DNA from: Formosa undariae
GTDB taxonomy: Bacteria; Bacteroidota; Bacteroidia; Flavobacteriales; Flavobacteriaceae
Assembly (NCBI RefSeq): GCF_042427615.1
Contig: NZ_JBHMEZ010000003.1
Location: forward strand, 1,054,001 to 1,118,000
Direction: 5' to 3'
DNA length: 64,000 bases
The notes beneath the pieces were generated by a model. That model was not told the origin of the DNA and did no database searches. It worked only from the letters and a program-made list of their open reading frames with translations. Below, one piece after another: positions 7,260 through 15,904 of the stretch. The first letter of the stretch is position 1. The number at the start of each line of letters is the position of its first letter. The position numbers were made by a program, and so were the translations under genes.

Positions 7260-8525
7260 ATGGAAAACGCCCCTTTATTCACTAACGATGCCATAGTTTT
7301 TGGTATTCTAATGCTATCACTCGGATTAGTCTTTTATACAGAGTCTAAAAAAACTAAATTCTGGACCACATTTTATAAATACATCCCTGGATTATTAATG
7401 TGTTATTTAATACCCGCAATATTTAATTCTTTAAATATAATTTCAGCAGATACCTCACAAACATATTTTATTGCAAGTCGCTATTTATTACCTGCAGCTT
7501 TGGTATTAATGACCATTAGCATCGATTTAAAAGCCATTTTTAATTTAGGATGGAAAGCTCTAATTATGTTCTTTACTGGGACATTAGGGATTGTTATTGG
7601 CGGACCAATTGCTATTTTATTAATTTCAACATTTTCTCCAGAAACCGTAGGCGGTGCTGGCTTCGATGCAGTATGGCGCGGACTCTCCACATTAGCGGGA
7701 AGTTGGATTGGTGGAGGTGCAAACCAAGCTGCAATGTTAGAAATATATGAATACAATCAGGAATTGTATGGTGGAATGGTTTTAGTAGATATTGTCGTTG
7801 CTAATATTTGGATGGCAATCATATTATTAGGAATAGGAAAACGTAAAAAAATAGATAATTGGTTAAAAGCAGATAATAGTGCTATTGATGAGTTACAGGC
7901 AAAAGTTCAAAATTTTAGTGATAAAATTACTCGAGTACCAACACTTAACGATTATATGATGATTCTTGGATTTACATTTGTAGCCGTTGGTATTGCACAT
8001 TTTGGTTCTGAAGAAATCTCGTCCTTCCTAAACACAAACTTTACTGCAGTAAGTGATCCAAGTAGTCCGTTATCTTCTTTTGGAAGTGGTTTTTTCTGGT
8101 TAATAACTATAGCTACAGTTATCGGAATTTTATTATCGTATACGAAAGTAAAAAATTATGAAGGAGCAGGTGCTAGTAAAATAGGAAGCATTTTCATTTA
8201 TATATTAGTAGCAACTATCGGTATGAAAATGGATTTAAACAAAATACTCGAAAACCCAGGCTTAATTTTAATTGGACTCGTTTGGATGACAATTCATGCG
8301 GTCTTACTTATAATAGTAGCCAAGTTAATAAAAGCACCTTATTTTTTCCTTGCTGTAGGAAGTCAAGCTAATGTTGGAGGTGCAGCCTCTGCCCCTGTTG
8401 TAGCGGCAGCATTTCACCCGTCGTTAGCCACTGTCGGAGCCCTTTTAGCCGTGTTTGGATATGTTGTTGGTACCTATGGTGCTATTCTATGCACCGAGTT
8501 GATGAAAATCGTAGCAACCAACTAG
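7260..8525 (+). CDS. DUF819-family membrane protein
   Basis: This 421-residue protein has about 11-12 hydrophobic helices and the DUF819 (YjcL-like) signature. The first half contains RYLLPAALVLMTISIDLKAI, LAGSWIGGGANQAAM and YGGMVLVDIVVANIWM. The second half contains KIGSIFIYILVATIGMKMDL and the Gly/Ala-rich VGSQANVGGAASAPVVAAAF. The two halves look like an inverted-repeat transporter. The substrate is unknown, although the GGGANQ and GGAASAP loops resemble paired discontinuous helices of ion-coupled carriers. It stands alone, with a near-consensus -7 element TTAATTTG (7233-7240) and no visible Shine-Dalgarno. The sigma-54 promoter upstream faces away from it. Confidence 0.85.
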   Translation: MENAPLFTNDAIVFGILMLSLGLVFYTESKKTKFWTTFYKYIPGLLMCYLIPAIFNSLNIISADTSQTYFIASRYLLPAALVLMTISIDLKAIFNLGWKALIMFFTGTLGIVIGGPIAILLISTFSPETVGGAGFDAVWRGLSTLAGSWIGGGANQAAMLEIYEYNQELYGGMVLVDIVVANIWMAIILLGIGKRKKIDNWLKADNSAIDELQAKVQNFSDKITRVPTLNDYMMILGFTFVAVGIAHFGSEEISSFLNTNFTAVSDPSSPLSSFGSGFFWLITIATVIGILLSYTKVKNYEGAGASKIGSIFIYILVATIGMKMDLNKILENPGLILIGLVWMTIHAVLLIIVAKLIKAPYFFLAVGSQANVGGAASAPVVAAAFHPSLATVGALLAVFGYVVGTYGAILCTELMKIVATN

Positions 8526-8576
8526 TTTTTAATAAATATTTATAAGATATTTGCCCACCAAAATTTAATTATACAA

Positions 8577-9272
8577 ATGAAAAATCTATCTATTTTACTC
8601 CTTTTATTAATCGTAGTATCCTGTGGTAAAGACCAAGGAAATTTAACTGTAAATGCACATGTTAAAGGCTTAAAAAAAGGAACAGTTTATCTTCAAAAAA
8701 TAGAAGACGATTCTCTTTTAGTTTCCGTAGACTCTTTAATAATTAATGGAAATGAAGTTTTTGAATTACACGGACAAGTAGATTCTCCTGAAATTTATTA
8801 TCTGGTATTAAATAAACATGATAAGTCTTACGAACGCATTCCGTTTTTTGCAGAAGCAGGTATAATTAATATTAAGAGTACGCTTAAAAACTTTGTTGTA
8901 GATGCTAAAATTTCAGGATCTAAAAATCAAGAACTTTTAGAGGAATACAATCAATTAAATGCAAAAATAAATAATGCACGATTAGATTTAGTTGTTGAAA
9001 AATTTAAAGCCACTCAAGCTCAAGATTCTATAAAAATTGACAGCATTATTAAAATGGACAATAGCTTTATAAAACGTAAATATCTATATACGGTTAATTA
9101 TGCGATTAATCATAAGGATGCCGAAGTGGCTCCGTATTTAGCATTATCCGAAATCTACAATGCAAATATTAAATGGTTAGATACTATTAACTCGTCTTTG
9201 ACTCCAGAGGTTAAAGCTTCTAAATATGGGAAGCAATTAGAAGCTTATATTGCAGACATCAAGAAAAATTAA
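8577..9272 (+). CDS. DUF4369-containing lipoprotein
   Basis: This 231-residue lipoprotein has a lipobox in LLLLIVVSCGKD, so Cys at about residue 16 is lipidated. Residues 22-125 match the DUF4369 domain (VNAHVKGLKKGTVYLQKIED, then VDSLIINGNEVFELHGQVDSP and IPFFAEAGIINI). In most Bacteroidota this domain is fused to a C-terminal thioredoxin-like TlpA domain. Here the protein ends with a helical segment instead and has no CxxC, so it cannot be a thiol oxidoreductase itself. It probably sits in the periplasm anchored to a membrane; role unknown. It starts 51 bp after the DUF819 gene and ends at a bidirectional terminator. Confidence 0.8.
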   Translation: MKNLSILLLLLIVVSCGKDQGNLTVNAHVKGLKKGTVYLQKIEDDSLLVSVDSLIINGNEVFELHGQVDSPEIYYLVLNKHDKSYERIPFFAEAGIINIKSTLKNFVVDAKISGSKNQELLEEYNQLNAKINNARLDLVVEKFKATQAQDSIKIDSIIKMDNSFIKRKYLYTVNYAINHKDAEVAPYLALSEIYNANIKWLDTINSSLTPEVKASKYGKQLEAYIADIKKN

Positions 9273-9292
9273 AACATTTCTTTACAGAAATA

Positions 9293-9328
9293 AAAAAGGC
9301 TCTACAAAATAATTGTAGAGCCTTTTTC
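9293..9328. terminator. Bidirectional terminator between DUF4369 gene and lrgB
   Basis: The stem AAAAAGGCTCTACA pairs with TGTAGAGCCTTTTT around a 6-nt loop, with T runs on both strands. It lies between two convergent genes and serves both. Confidence 0.9.
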
Positions 9329-9367
9329 TCTGAACCATAGTTTTTATACAACTTATTACTTTAAGAT

Positions 9368-10075
9368 CTAAAAGTCAATCCAGATCCCCATAAACGCTAT
9401 AATATAAGGTGCTAAAAGTGCCGTAAAGACACCATTTACAATCAGTCCGATACTAGATAAAGCACCAAAATTACCACTTATTTCCATAGATTTTGAAGCT
9501 CCCAAAACGTGAGCAGCTGTTCCCATAGAAATCCCTTGGGCTATTGTACTTTTAATACGTGTAATCTTCATAATCTCGTATCCGAATATAGATCCAAGAA
9601 TTCCGAATAATACCACTACCGATGCTGTAAGCGGAGGTATTCCTCCTAAAGTTTTAGACACCTCCATAGCAATAGGTGTTGTCACTGATTTTGGAGCTAA
9701 AGAGAAAACAATTTCTTTTGGTGCTCCCATAAAATGTGAAATTAAAACAACAGACACTACACCTGCGATACATCCTACCAATTGAGATACGACAATAGGA
9801 ATCGCTTGTTTTTTTATTTTTCCTAATTGCTGGTATAAAGGCACTCCTAAAGCTATAATTGCAGGTTTCAGCAAGAATTCAATCATTCTACTCCCTTGGT
9901 GATAGGATTCAAAATCGATTTTAAAAATAGTTAACACTGCTATTATTAAAATAATCGCTACTAGTACAGGATTAAGTAAAATCATTTTGGTCTTTCTTCG
10001 TATTCCTTGAGCTAAAAAATAAGCCACAAAGGTTAAAGTAAGAATAAAAATTTCTGAGTTTAAAATAGTATCCAT
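9368..10075 (-). CDS. lrgB: LrgB-family membrane protein
   Basis: This 235-residue integral membrane protein with about seven helices matches LrgB/YohK/CidB. The conserved core is PKSVTTPIAMEVSKTLGG, with the second conserved segment GTAAHVLGASKSMEISGNF. It follows lrgA by 3 bp in the same transcript. LrgAB/CidAB pairs were first described as modulators of murein hydrolase activity in Staphylococcus. Bacillus PftAB and plant PLGG1 homologues transport pyruvate or glycolate/glycerate, so a small-carboxylate carrier is the more likely role. No LytSR-type regulator is adjacent. Confidence 0.9.
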   Translation of the reverse strand: MDTILNSEIFILTLTFVAYFLAQGIRRKTKMILLNPVLVAIILIIAVLTIFKIDFESYHQGSRMIEFLLKPAIIALGVPLYQQLGKIKKQAIPIVVSQLVGCIAGVVSVVLISHFMGAPKEIVFSLAPKSVTTPIAMEVSKTLGGIPPLTASVVVLFGILGSIFGYEIMKITRIKSTIAQGISMGTAAHVLGASKSMEISGNFGALSSIGLIVNGVFTALLAPYIIAFMGIWIDF

Positions 10076-10078
10076 AAC

Positions 10079-10447
10079 CTAAGCTTGCGGATTTTTATTT
10101 TTCTTGAATATCTTTTTGTGCTTCATAAATAATTGGTGCGTCCAACCGGTACAGGCAAAAACGATTATTGTAGCTAGAGTAGACGCTACAATTATTGGCC
10201 AAAAAGAGGCTTTAATAAGATCCAGATATAACATAATAGCAACACCAGGAGGCACAAAAAAGAAAGCCATATTCTTGGTTAGGAAATTACTTAAGCCGCG
10301 TACCCACTCCAATTTTATCCAACCTAATTCTAAAGAGATGGTTAAAACCAACATCCCGATTATACTAGACGGCATTTTAATTCCTGTAAGATATACGAAT
10401 ACCTCTCCAAAGAGCAAACACCCCATAATTATTACAACTTGTCTCAT
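10079..10447 (-). CDS. lrgA: CidA/LrgA-family membrane protein
   Basis: This 122-residue protein has four hydrophobic helices. The LrgA signature includes KMPSSIIGMLVLTISLELG (canonical P..VIGM.LL) and FLTKNMAFFFVPPGVAIM (canonical NM.FFFVPAGVGI). It is the first gene of a two-gene operon with lrgB and probably forms a hetero-oligomeric membrane complex with it. The cytosolic C-terminal tail is strongly basic (KHKKIFKKNKN). The preceding 345-bp gap separates it from the divergent PH-domain gene. Confidence 0.88.
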   Translation of the reverse strand: MRQVVIIMGCLLFGEVFVYLTGIKMPSSIIGMLVLTISLELGWIKLEWVRGLSNFLTKNMAFFFVPPGVAIMLYLDLIKASFWPIIVASTLATIIVFACTGWTHQLFMKHKKIFKKNKNPQA

Positions 10448-10792
10448 CTAAAAATATTTTGTTATAGCACTATCAAAAGAAACTTCTCACATAGCTAAAC
10501 AGTCAAAACTGACCTGTATTATCGTATTTCAAAAATAACCATTATAAGCATAAAAAGCGCTAGAAAATCAATTGATTATGCTGTTTTTAAAGCTTCTAAA
10601 CCGAAACTGAATCCTATTTAAATCTTTAATATTATTCACGTAAAATCATTGAAAAATCAATTAAAAGAGTGATTAAGCTATTTTTAATTATGAAAAAGAC
10701 ACATTTTGTTTCTAATCAAAATATCTTTGTAATTAAAATTCAAGCATGTAATCGTTCTAATACGATTCATTTTAATTTGAAACTAGATACAA
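10448..10792. other. Divergent intergenic region between lrgA and the PH-domain gene
   Basis: No ORF is credible in these 345 bases. They hold the rightward -7 element at 10722-10729 and an inverted repeat AATCGT-TCTAAT-ACGATT at 10750-10767, inside the predicted 5' leader of the PH-domain gene. I see no clear promoter for lrgA. Confidence 0.5.
10722..10729 (+). promoter_or_regulatory. -7 promoter element for the PH-domain gene
   Basis: TATCTTTG is a full match to TAnnTTTG, 63 bp before the ATG. A TTG lies only 13 bp upstream, so the -33 element is weak or absent. The leader between includes a small hairpin at 10750-10767. Confidence 0.5.
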
Positions 10793-11170
10793 ATGGGAAT
10801 ATTCAATAAAATATTAGGAAATGCTTCAGAAGTATCTCCTGAACAATTAAATGAGAAGTATAGCAGATTACTTATTAATGGAGAGCATGTAGAATTGGGG
10901 TTTAAGCTAATGCGTGATACTTTTATGTTTACCAATAAGCGCTTAATTTTAATCGATGTACAAGGACTTACAGGAAGTAAGCAAGAATACAGATCGATGC
11001 CTTATAAAAGTATTTCTAGATTTTCTCTAGAAACCGCTGGCACATTCGATTTGGATGCCGAATTAAAAATTTGGATCTCGAGTGAGAACTTACCTTCCGT
11101 AAGCAAAAAGTTTAATAAGAGTATAAATGTATACGAAGTTCAGAAGTATTTGGCTCAGAAAGTGATGTAA
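10793..11170 (+). CDS. Bacterial PH-domain protein
   Basis: This 125-residue soluble protein is almost entirely one bacterial pleckstrin-homology domain (bPH type). The MRDTFMFTNKRLILIDVQGL strand pair and SMPYKSISRFSLETAG, followed by a C-terminal helix (NVYEVQKYLAQKV), follow the family pattern. In this pattern the protein turns on 'T.KR.i..d...g.k.ey.siPy..I..f..e.aG..d'. It has no signal peptide or membrane helix and so is probably cytosolic. The function of stand-alone bPH proteins is not established. It is monocistronic, between a promoter with a hairpin leader and a bidirectional terminator. Confidence 0.85.
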   Translation: MGIFNKILGNASEVSPEQLNEKYSRLLINGEHVELGFKLMRDTFMFTNKRLILIDVQGLTGSKQEYRSMPYKSISRFSLETAGTFDLDAELKIWISSENLPSVSKKFNKSINVYEVQKYLAQKVM

Positions 11171-11202
11171 TTTATTTCAGTAAATACATATTAGTCGAAA
11201 TA

Positions 11203-11240
11203 AAAAACGCTTCAGAAATAAATTCTGAAGCGTTTTTTTG
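11203..11240. terminator. Bidirectional terminator between PH-domain gene and B12 operon
   Basis: The stem AAAAAACGCTTCAGAA pairs perfectly with TTCTGAAGCGTTTTTTT around a 4-nt loop. T runs on both strands end the rightward PH gene and the leftward B12-uptake operon. Confidence 0.92.
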
Positions 11241-11266
11241 ATAGTATGATTTGTATTAAAGGAACG

Positions 11267-12403
11267 TTATTCTGTCAAGCTTAAATCTGCCACCCCTTTA
11301 ACTTCAGTAGACAATTCACCTAACCATCCCATATTGGCTTGAATACCTGTCTGGATTTTAATAAAATCGATTCCTGATAAAGAAACAAAAGCTCCATCTG
11401 CATCAATAGCATCTGCAATATCGATATTATCTCCTCCACCTGTATTATCTGCATAACCATATTCGAATGGCGTACTTGTAATAAATGAAGGATTACTCAT
11501 ATTAATATTTTCACTTGATAAAAGTGTTCCTGTTAACGTGTAAGAGTCTTCAGTAATCCATTCTGGATAATATGCTTGTTGATGGAAATTATTCTTATTT
11601 ACGAATCCTGTTGTTCCTTCGCTATCTTCCCATGCAATGTCATCAGATTCTGAAGCTGGTTTAAAATAGGTTAAACTATAGTTACGGATTGTTCCTTCTA
11701 AATCGTGAGCACTTCCTTTAATCTCATACCACGTATCATCAGCAATTCCATTTGCGTTTTCATCTTGCATCACCCAAATAACTCCAGGTTCAGCAAAAGA
11801 AGGTAATGGATTTCCGTAAACTACAAAATCATTTTCGTCTGTTGCATTTAATACAGTATGGTCGAATGCTAAAGTAATAGAACCTCCCCAAGCTCCTAAA
11901 GTAACGAAGCCATTTTTTGTGTTTAAAATCCCTTCTGCACTTTCTAAATTCCCTAAATTTTTGTTTAAGAATTGTCCTGGTGCTGGTAAATATTCAATTA
12001 ATTCTGTAACGTAAGGCGTGCTATCTGCTGTTACTGGACGAATAAAAGCATCTACCGTTATATTATAATTGAAAGTAAACTCGCCACTAATGTTATATGC
12101 ACGATAAGACAGCTCGTAATTCCCTGTCGTTTCAGGTGTAAAAGCGTAGGTGCTTTCAGACGATACTACACTATCTCCAAGGGTCCATTCGCTTGTATAG
12201 ATATCATCATTTAAATTACTTGCTTCAAAAGTCTTCGTATCGGTCATTGTCATTGAAACAGCCTGCTCTGTAACAGAAAGTTCTATTTCCGGGACTAATA
12301 TAGGATCTTCATCATCGCTTGAACACGCAAAAAATAATGCACTGCATCCAAATAATAGCGCTACTTTGTTTTGTTTTAAAAAATTTAATTTTTTCATTTT
12401 CAT
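11267..12403 (-). CDS. PKD-like surface lipoprotein of the B12 uptake operon
   Basis: This 378-residue lipoprotein has a lipobox in LFFACSSDDED (Cys near residue 26). An acidic SSDDED stretch after the Cys is typical of surface-exposed Bacteroidota lipoproteins. Residues about 35-120 form a PKD-like beta-sandwich (SEWTLGDSVVSSESTYAF...YELSYRAYNISGEFTFNY). The larger C-terminal part contains TLGAWGGSITLAFDH, ENANGIADDTWYEIKGS and a final IDFIKIQTG segment. It is the third gene after a cobalamin riboswitch, 13 bp after the BtuG-like gene. A role at the outer surface in binding or delivering B12 is inferred from context only. The frame is open upstream into the preceding gene to 12538. The ATGs at 12403 or 12397 fit the signal peptide, and I chose 12403. 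Confidence 0.8.
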   Translation of the reverse strand: MKMKKLNFLKQNKVALLFGCSALFFACSSDDEDPILVPEIELSVTEQAVSMTMTDTKTFEASNLNDDIYTSEWTLGDSVVSSESTYAFTPETTGNYELSYRAYNISGEFTFNYNITVDAFIRPVTADSTPYVTELIEYLPAPGQFLNKNLGNLESAEGILNTKNGFVTLGAWGGSITLAFDHTVLNATDENDFVVYGNPLPSFAEPGVIWVMQDENANGIADDTWYEIKGSAHDLEGTIRNYSLTYFKPASESDDIAWEDSEGTTGFVNKNNFHQQAYYPEWITEDSYTLTGTLLSSENINMSNPSFITSTPFEYGYADNTGGGDNIDIADAIDADGAFVSLSGIDFIKIQTGIQANMGWLGELSTEVKGVADLSLTE

Positions 12404-12416
12404 CTTTTTATTATAA

Positions 12417-13553
12417 TTATTCTGGTTGATAAACAAATTGAATTTTGGCAGGAATATCGCCAGTGACAACTTTCCACTTAAATTCGCCGTCCGAATCGAA
12501 ACAATACAAATCGCCAGGGGTAACGTAATCTTTTGCATCTGTTATATAGATGTCTTCATTTTCTGGATTTACGGCAATTCCGTAAGGGATTTGAATTAAT
12601 TCCTCGTTGCCTTCAGCAATAAAAGAATCTTCTAAAACAGTTTCAGTTTTGGTGTCTAATTTGCTATACGAAATGGTATTTTCTCCTGTATAGTAATTAA
12701 ATTCGGTACTGTAGATATAGGCAATGTCGTTATGAATAGTAAAATTACTTACTGCTAAATCGAACGTTTTCTTCACTTTATCTGTTTTAGTATCTACGAC
12801 AAAAAAGTTTGAAGGTGTTTCAAAATAATCTCCTCGAGAAGACACATATAAATCCCCTTCGCTATCCACTTTTAAACGGTGTAGATTTTTAGCCACTTCG
12901 ATGCGCTTCGTTTCTGTAAAACTTGGAATATCAATTACCGAAATACTAGTTTCGTACTCCGGTGGGCTATAACCACCAGAATTCGCCACATAAAGTTTAT
13001 CGTCGTAAGCAACCAATTCTTCAGGCTGACGACCAACATCTACTTTACGAGTTACCGTTAAACTTGTCGTATCAATTTCGTTAACCTGTCCCTGTGGAGC
13101 ACTTGGGTCACCTATTGTGCCCAAATAAGTACTTAAATAGGCTTTACCTTTATAAAACGTGATATATCTACAATTATCTACATTAATTTGTTTCAACTTA
13201 ACACCAGTATTTGCATCTAGAACCTCAACTTTATTCGACGCATTAACTACGATATACATTTTAGAACCATAAATCCCTATATCGTTGGCAACATCTCCTA
13301 AGCCTCCAACTTCCGATGGGTTTGCATCCTTAAAACGTTCTTGTTTATATTCACCCGTCTCAAAGTCCATATAATCTAAAGAGGCTTTGTTCATAGACAT
13401 GTTGCCTTCATTGACGACATAGAATCCTTTTAGAATACTATTTGGGTCAGGTGCTTGAGGTGTTTGATAAACTATCTCTGTAAAAATTGGATCGTCTGTT
13501 CTGCAAGACAAAACAGTCAATATAATTATAAAAATTAGTATATATTTTTTCAT
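12417..13553 (-). CDS. BtuG-like beta-propeller surface lipoprotein
   Basis: This 378-residue lipoprotein has a lipobox in LTVLSCRTDD. Residues about 40-375 are a YncE/DUF5074-type beta-propeller with repeated blades. Each blade has a pattern like GSKMYIVVNASNKVEVLD, GKAYLSTYLG or DKLYVANSGGYSPPEYETSISVID. In Bacteroides, BtuG is a surface propeller lipoprotein that caps the TonB-dependent receptor BtuB and captures cobalamin with very high affinity. This gene has the same domain type, lies 7 bp after a BtuB-like receptor gene and is under a cobalamin riboswitch, so the same role is likely. The lack of a catalytic motif fits a binding protein. Direct orthology to BtuG was not tested. Confidence 0.85.
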   Translation of the reverse strand: MKKYILIFIIILTVLSCRTDDPIFTEIVYQTPQAPDPNSILKGFYVVNEGNMSMNKASLDYMDFETGEYKQERFKDANPSEVGGLGDVANDIGIYGSKMYIVVNASNKVEVLDANTGVKLKQINVDNCRYITFYKGKAYLSTYLGTIGDPSAPQGQVNEIDTTSLTVTRKVDVGRQPEELVAYDDKLYVANSGGYSPPEYETSISVIDIPSFTETKRIEVAKNLHRLKVDSEGDLYVSSRGDYFETPSNFFVVDTKTDKVKKTFDLAVSNFTIHNDIAYIYSTEFNYYTGENTISYSKLDTKTETVLEDSFIAEGNEELIQIPYGIAVNPENEDIYITDAKDYVTPGDLYCFDSDGEFKWKVVTGDIPAKIQFVYQPE

Positions 13554-13560
13554 TTAATAA

Positions 13561-15570
13561 TTAAAGTTTATAATTAATTGTAAAGCGGTACGAACGTCCC
13601 GGCATTGGGAAATTCTTAATCACATCGTATTGTTGGTCTAATAAGTTATTAACCTCTACTCCTATTTGAATGGGATTTTTCAACTCTTGAAATGTATAGT
13701 TAGCCGATAAATCGTGAGTATACCAAGGTTCTAGATAGTTAGATGCTATGTTTGCTTTCTGGCTGTAGCGACTTCCCGTATAAATAAAACTGTAGTTAAA
13801 CTGAAACGCTTTATATCCTGTCATAACTGTTGCACTCCCGCTATGAAGCGGTATATATGGTATTTGGTCGCCATAACTATTACTATTAGCCGTTACATCT
13901 ATTGATTCTTGATAAGTGTAATTAAGCATTCCGGTAACATTAAAATCTTTATAAAATGTTACGGAAGATTTTATGCCGACTTCTAACCCAGTAGTTTCTA
14001 CTTCACCAAGATTTAGCATGGTCCATCTAAATAAATTAGCTCCGGGAACAGCCACAATTTTATCGGTAATCCATATTTTATAAACATCGGCTTGGATTTC
14101 GAAGAAGGATTTCTGTTTAGAATGTTGATATGAAAATCCGAAATCAATTTGCTCTGAATTTTCTGGTCTAAGAAAAGTATTCCCAACAAAAGTGTAGTAC
14201 AAATCGTTAAAAGTAGGCATTCTGAAAATATTCTTATAAAACCCACGTAATCTCAAATCTGAATTTTGAAAAGGTTGTAGATTAATCAACACGGAAGGCG
14301 AGAATTTCTGAAAATCGTCTGCCGAATCGTAGGCTTGTACCGTCTCATTTACCGTGGTACTTAATACACTTAATTGAAGATTTAATCGTTTAAAATGAAA
14401 GTTACTTGCTAATGCATTTAGCATGGAAAATCGCTTGGGATATGCAAAACGATATAAGTTGGCATCGAGTGTATTTTCTTCAAAATCTGAAGCAAGAGAT
14501 ACTTCCCAAAACGGTTTCAGTTTAACCGTATTTACTATAGATGTGTAATATTTTTTCTGATTGTATCTGTTGTCTAAAATTCCATCCAGAGAAACAATTT
14601 CAGGGTCAACGTAACGCGTATAATCATCGGCGTATTTTCCTCTAACAACAAAGAAGTACGAGTCGTTTACTTCATATTTAAATTCACCTTGAATAAAACT
14701 ATTTTTATCCCATAAACGTTGCGGACGCTCAAAACGATTTGCTACGATGGCACCTGGCAAACCGCGTTCGGAATCGAAATGATAATATTTTAAGTTCCAA
14801 CTAATTTTCTTTGACGGATTTCCATAAAGCGCCGCTTCTACGCGATACGATTTTATGTCTGCATTTTTACGCACTGCTGTAGTATCATAAGTCCCATTCG
14901 TATATTGAAATTTATATTCACCATCGGCAGAGACCATTTCGGCACTCACGCGGGCAGCTATCTTAGGCGTTAAATTATAATCGAAAGAAAATGATGGATT
15001 AATTAGTCCGAAGGAGCCCGTTTTAAAGGTTACATCTGCTTGATATGCTTTTTCATTATTAAAATCTGGAGTTTTCGATTTTAAATAAATACTATTTGCA
15101 GACGCATAAGCATTTGCGGACTGGTCTAAATCGGTCCGTTGCCCTTGGTACAAGCTTACTTGTTCCATATTATTTAAGGAATATTTCCCTAAATCGACTT
15201 GACCATTTTGCGCATTTCCTAATTTAACACCATCGTAAAAGACTCCTGTATGTTGCGAACCCATACTACGAATATTCACCGTTTTTAATCCACCTACTCC
15301 ACCGTAGTCTTTAAGCTGAACACCGCTAAAATAACGTATCGCATCGGCTACATTTAAACTATTTAAACGGGCTAACGTTCCGCCATCTAAAGTTTGCACT
15401 GGTGCTGGAGACACGTGTTTTTTATGTTGCGTAATATTATATTTTAATACAACTTCTTTCAGGGAGGTAGCGGCAACAGTATCCTGTTCTTGTGCCAAAA
15501 CAGACACCGAACTGAAACACGTGATACATGTTATTAAAATAAAATTATAAAACAATTTTGAAAACCTCAC
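13561..15570 (-). CDS. btuB: TonB-dependent vitamin B12 receptor (BtuB-like)
   Basis: This 669-residue outer-membrane receptor has a signal peptide (about 1-26, ending VLAQ). The TonB plug covers residues about 30-150 (NSLNVADAIRYFSGVQLKDY, VNIRSMGSQHTGVFYDGV, LNNMEQVSLYQG). A 22-strand-type barrel follows, ending in VEVNNLLDQQYDVI and RFTINYKL. No carboxypeptidase-like N-terminal domain is present, so it is BtuB-like rather than SusC-like. The cobalamin riboswitch about 120 bp upstream identifies cobalamin or a cobinamide as the probable substrate. The start codon is GTG, preceded by a G-rich GAGGTGAGG stretch; no in-frame ATG fits better. Inner-membrane BtuCDF genes are not in the window. 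Confidence 0.92.
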   Translation of the reverse strand: MRFSKLFYNFILITCITCFSSVSVLAQEQDTVAATSLKEVVLKYNITQHKKHVSPAPVQTLDGGTLARLNSLNVADAIRYFSGVQLKDYGGVGGLKTVNIRSMGSQHTGVFYDGVKLGNAQNGQVDLGKYSLNNMEQVSLYQGQRTDLDQSANAYASANSIYLKSKTPDFNNEKAYQADVTFKTGSFGLINPSFSFDYNLTPKIAARVSAEMVSADGEYKFQYTNGTYDTTAVRKNADIKSYRVEAALYGNPSKKISWNLKYYHFDSERGLPGAIVANRFERPQRLWDKNSFIQGEFKYEVNDSYFFVVRGKYADDYTRYVDPEIVSLDGILDNRYNQKKYYTSIVNTVKLKPFWEVSLASDFEENTLDANLYRFAYPKRFSMLNALASNFHFKRLNLQLSVLSTTVNETVQAYDSADDFQKFSPSVLINLQPFQNSDLRLRGFYKNIFRMPTFNDLYYTFVGNTFLRPENSEQIDFGFSYQHSKQKSFFEIQADVYKIWITDKIVAVPGANLFRWTMLNLGEVETTGLEVGIKSSVTFYKDFNVTGMLNYTYQESIDVTANSNSYGDQIPYIPLHSGSATVMTGYKAFQFNYSFIYTGSRYSQKANIASNYLEPWYTHDLSANYTFQELKNPIQIGVEVNNLLDQQYDVIKNFPMPGRSYRFTINYKL

Positions 15571-15689
15571 CTCTATTAATTTATTGCAATCGAGGGCAGA
15601 CTAACCGGTACGGGACACAGTTACTCCTAAAGAGAAGAATAATACGATTCTAATCCTAGCTTTTATCCCCGAAAGCTATTTGAATTACT

Positions 15690-15845
15690 AAAAAATGGCA
15701 GTTCTTCTGACTTACTCCTTCCACCTGGCCTTCCCTTTCTATTGAAAAGTGACCGAAAATTAGGTTTCCGTTATGAGCTTACAGCTGCGGGACAGTTTCG
15801 GATTTTCACCGAATTCTCTTTTAATGTTAATGTTTAAATAAACAC
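15690..15845 (-). promoter_or_regulatory. Cobalamin (B12) riboswitch
   Basis: Read on the reverse strand, the region contains the conserved cobalamin aptamer elements in order. They are GGTGAAAATCC (about 15810-15800), ACTGTCCCGCAGCTGTAAG (about 15796-15778), the GCCAGGTGG segment (15729-15721) and the B12 box AGTCAGAAGAACTGCC (15712-15697). It sits between the promoter at 15876-15904 and the btuB start at 15570. It should lower btuB operon expression when adenosyl- or other cobalamin is bound. The B12 box, GCCAGG element and CAGCTGTAAG core make the call firm; exact ends are approximate. Confidence 0.95.
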
Positions 15846-15875
15846 AACAACCATTTCCCTTAATATTTAAAAATG

Positions 15876-15904
15876 CAAATTTAGACAAAAAACACAGATA
15901 GCAA
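15876..15904 (-). promoter_or_regulatory. Promoter of the B12 uptake operon
   Basis: On the reverse strand, TTG (15904-15902), an 18-bp spacer and TAAATTTG (15883-15876) fit the Bacteroidota -33/-7 consensus. The predicted start point near 15867 lies just upstream of the riboswitch aptamer. Confidence 0.65.
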
